Source: Verrucomicrobiia bacterium | GTDB taxonomy: Bacteria; Verrucomicrobiota; Verrucomicrobiia; CAIQCK01 | Assembly (NCBI GenBank): GCA_026417675.1 | Contig: JAOACV010000011.1 | Coordinates: 353 to 14,922, forward strand | DNA: 14,570 nt | Direction: 5' to 3' | Shown: piece after piece, positions 14,129-14,570 of the stretch | Layout: every line of letters begins with the position of its first letter | How positions within the stretch are numbered: position 1 is the stretch's first letter | The notes under the pieces: generated by a model | Databases searched by the model: none | The model's input: only the letters and a program-made list of their open reading frames with translations | Told to the model about the DNA's origin: nothing | Position numbers and translations under genes: made by a program

Positions 14129-14267
14129 ACTGCGCGGCCATTACGTCAAGCTAATGCATCAGCACAAGTGTGTCTTCACGGTCGCGCAGCCGCTCGATCT
14201 GGAAAGCGGCACCGAGACGTATCTGGCGGAAATCGAAAAGTCCAAGAAGCCCACCAAACGGGAGTGA
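14112..14267 (+). CDS. 51-residue hydrophilic ORF (doubtful)
   Basis: From ATG 14112 this reads to TGA 14265-14267 with GC-ending codons. The product is charged: an N-terminal basic part (MSGRTKLRG) and a C-terminal ESGTETYLAEIEKSKKPTKRE, with no membrane segment or known domain. An in-frame TTG at 14049 would add 21 residues. It overlaps the end of the 58-residue ORF in another frame, so the pair could be one broken gene. Confidence 0.35.
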   Translation: MSGRTKLRGHYVKLMHQHKCVFTVAQPLDLESGTETYLAEIEKSKKPTKRE

Positions 14268-14282
14268 ATGGCGGGAGCGATG

Positions 14283-14310
14283 TTGACACCACTTCCCCAA
14301 GCCCTACGAT
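14283..14310 (+). promoter_or_regulatory. Candidate sigma-70 promoter for the DUF502 gene
   Basis: A consensus TTGACA (14283-14288), a 16-base spacer and TACGAT (14305-14310, 4 of 6). Transcription starting 7-9 bases after the -10 would begin at or next to ATG 14319, which would give a leaderless mRNA. Confidence 0.45.
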
Positions 14311-14318
14311 ACGCGGCC

Positions 14319-14570
14319 ATGTCTGCGCTATTCACCCATTTGCGAAAGTCCTTCCTTGCCGGGCTGATGGTCGCCGTCCCGCTGGTGGCCTCGGTTGGCG
14401 TCTTGCTTTGGATTTTCAACACGGTCACCAACTGGATGCTGCCCGCGGCGCTGCGCTGGCAGCTTGGACGAACGCGCGCGTTGATCTTCGGCTTGCTGCT
14501 CGCGTTGTCCCCTACGCTGTGGTTCGTCTCGCGAGAGATGGGCGGCGCGATGTTGGCATGGACGTTGGCC
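14319..14570 (+). CDS. DUF502 family membrane protein (5' part, runs off the window)
   Basis: The first 84 residues are present and the frame is open at the window end. MSALFTHLRKSFLAGLMVAV begins a membrane helix (about 12-33, FLAGLMVAVPLVASVGVLLW), the KxFLxGL-xxxPL opening of DUF502 proteins. A loop TNWMLPAALRWQLGRTR and a second helix (about 54-70) follow. DUF502 proteins are about 200-residue inner-membrane proteins of unknown molecular role in bacteria and plants. In-frame ATGs at 14268 and 14280 are possible starts but would add residues before the family start; the promoter position favours ATG 14319. No Shine-Dalgarno precedes it. Confidence 0.75.
   Translation, partial: MSALFTHLRKSFLAGLMVAVPLVASVGVLLWIFNTVTNWMLPAALRWQLGRTRALIFGLLLALSPTLWFVSREMGGAMLAWTLA

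Noticed and set aside
13251..14141. A 296-codon minus-strand frame
   Set aside because: It spans two plus-strand genes and their gap, with a Gln/Arg-rich product. The opposite-strand genes have membrane helices and an S30AE-like pattern.

Overview
The window is GC-rich, densely coded bacterial chromosome, most likely from a free-living member of the Verrucomicrobiota (Pedosphaera/Limisphaera-like). That placement is inference from gene content: a PEP-CTERM exported protein, two PQQ-like beta-propeller proteins of the type abundant in Planctomycetota and Verrucomicrobiota, and a set of exported hydrolases (Tat-targeted GH29 fucosidase, SGNH/sialate-type acetylesterase, neutral-ceramidase-like protein, M28 peptidase). 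No 16S rRNA or ribosomal protein gene is present to confirm it.

Layout. Bases 1-63 are the 3' tail of an upstream gene, followed by a weak intrinsic terminator and a very short ORF with a strong Shine-Dalgarno. A plus-strand block (179-5965) then encodes a PEP-CTERM protein, a large GT39-like membrane glycosyltransferase, an IscS/NifS-type cysteine desulfurase and a PQQ-like propeller protein; the last two are 7 bases apart. A minus-strand block (12305 down to 6069) reads in the order Tat-exported alpha-L-fucosidase, acetylesterase, ceramidase-like amidohydrolase (ATGA overlap with the esterase), M28 metallopeptidase and a second PQQ-like propeller protein. The two blocks converge at 5966-6068, so the two propeller paralogues face each other tail to tail.

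Divergent from the fucosidase is a tRNA-Pro(UGG) gene with encoded CCA (12555-12631). It is followed by about 470 bases without a convincing protein gene but with an unusual number of inverted repeats and a plausible sigma-70 promoter whose -35 lies inside a palindrome. Next come a small four-helix membrane protein, a short HPF/RaiA-like ribosome-associated protein, two tiny overlapping ORFs that may be a decayed or frameshifted gene, and the start of a DUF502 membrane protein that runs off the end of the window. The DUF502 gene has a good promoter placed so that transcription would start at the ATG (leaderless).

How the genes work together. The minus-strand block looks like a secreted scavenging module: removal of fucose, O-acetyl groups, peptide ends and possibly N-acyl groups from complex external glycoconjugates. 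No sugar or peptide transporter, regulator or sulfatase is visible in the window to complete it. The tRNA-to-DUF502 end is housekeeping-like. No CRISPR array, transposase, integrase or phage gene was seen.
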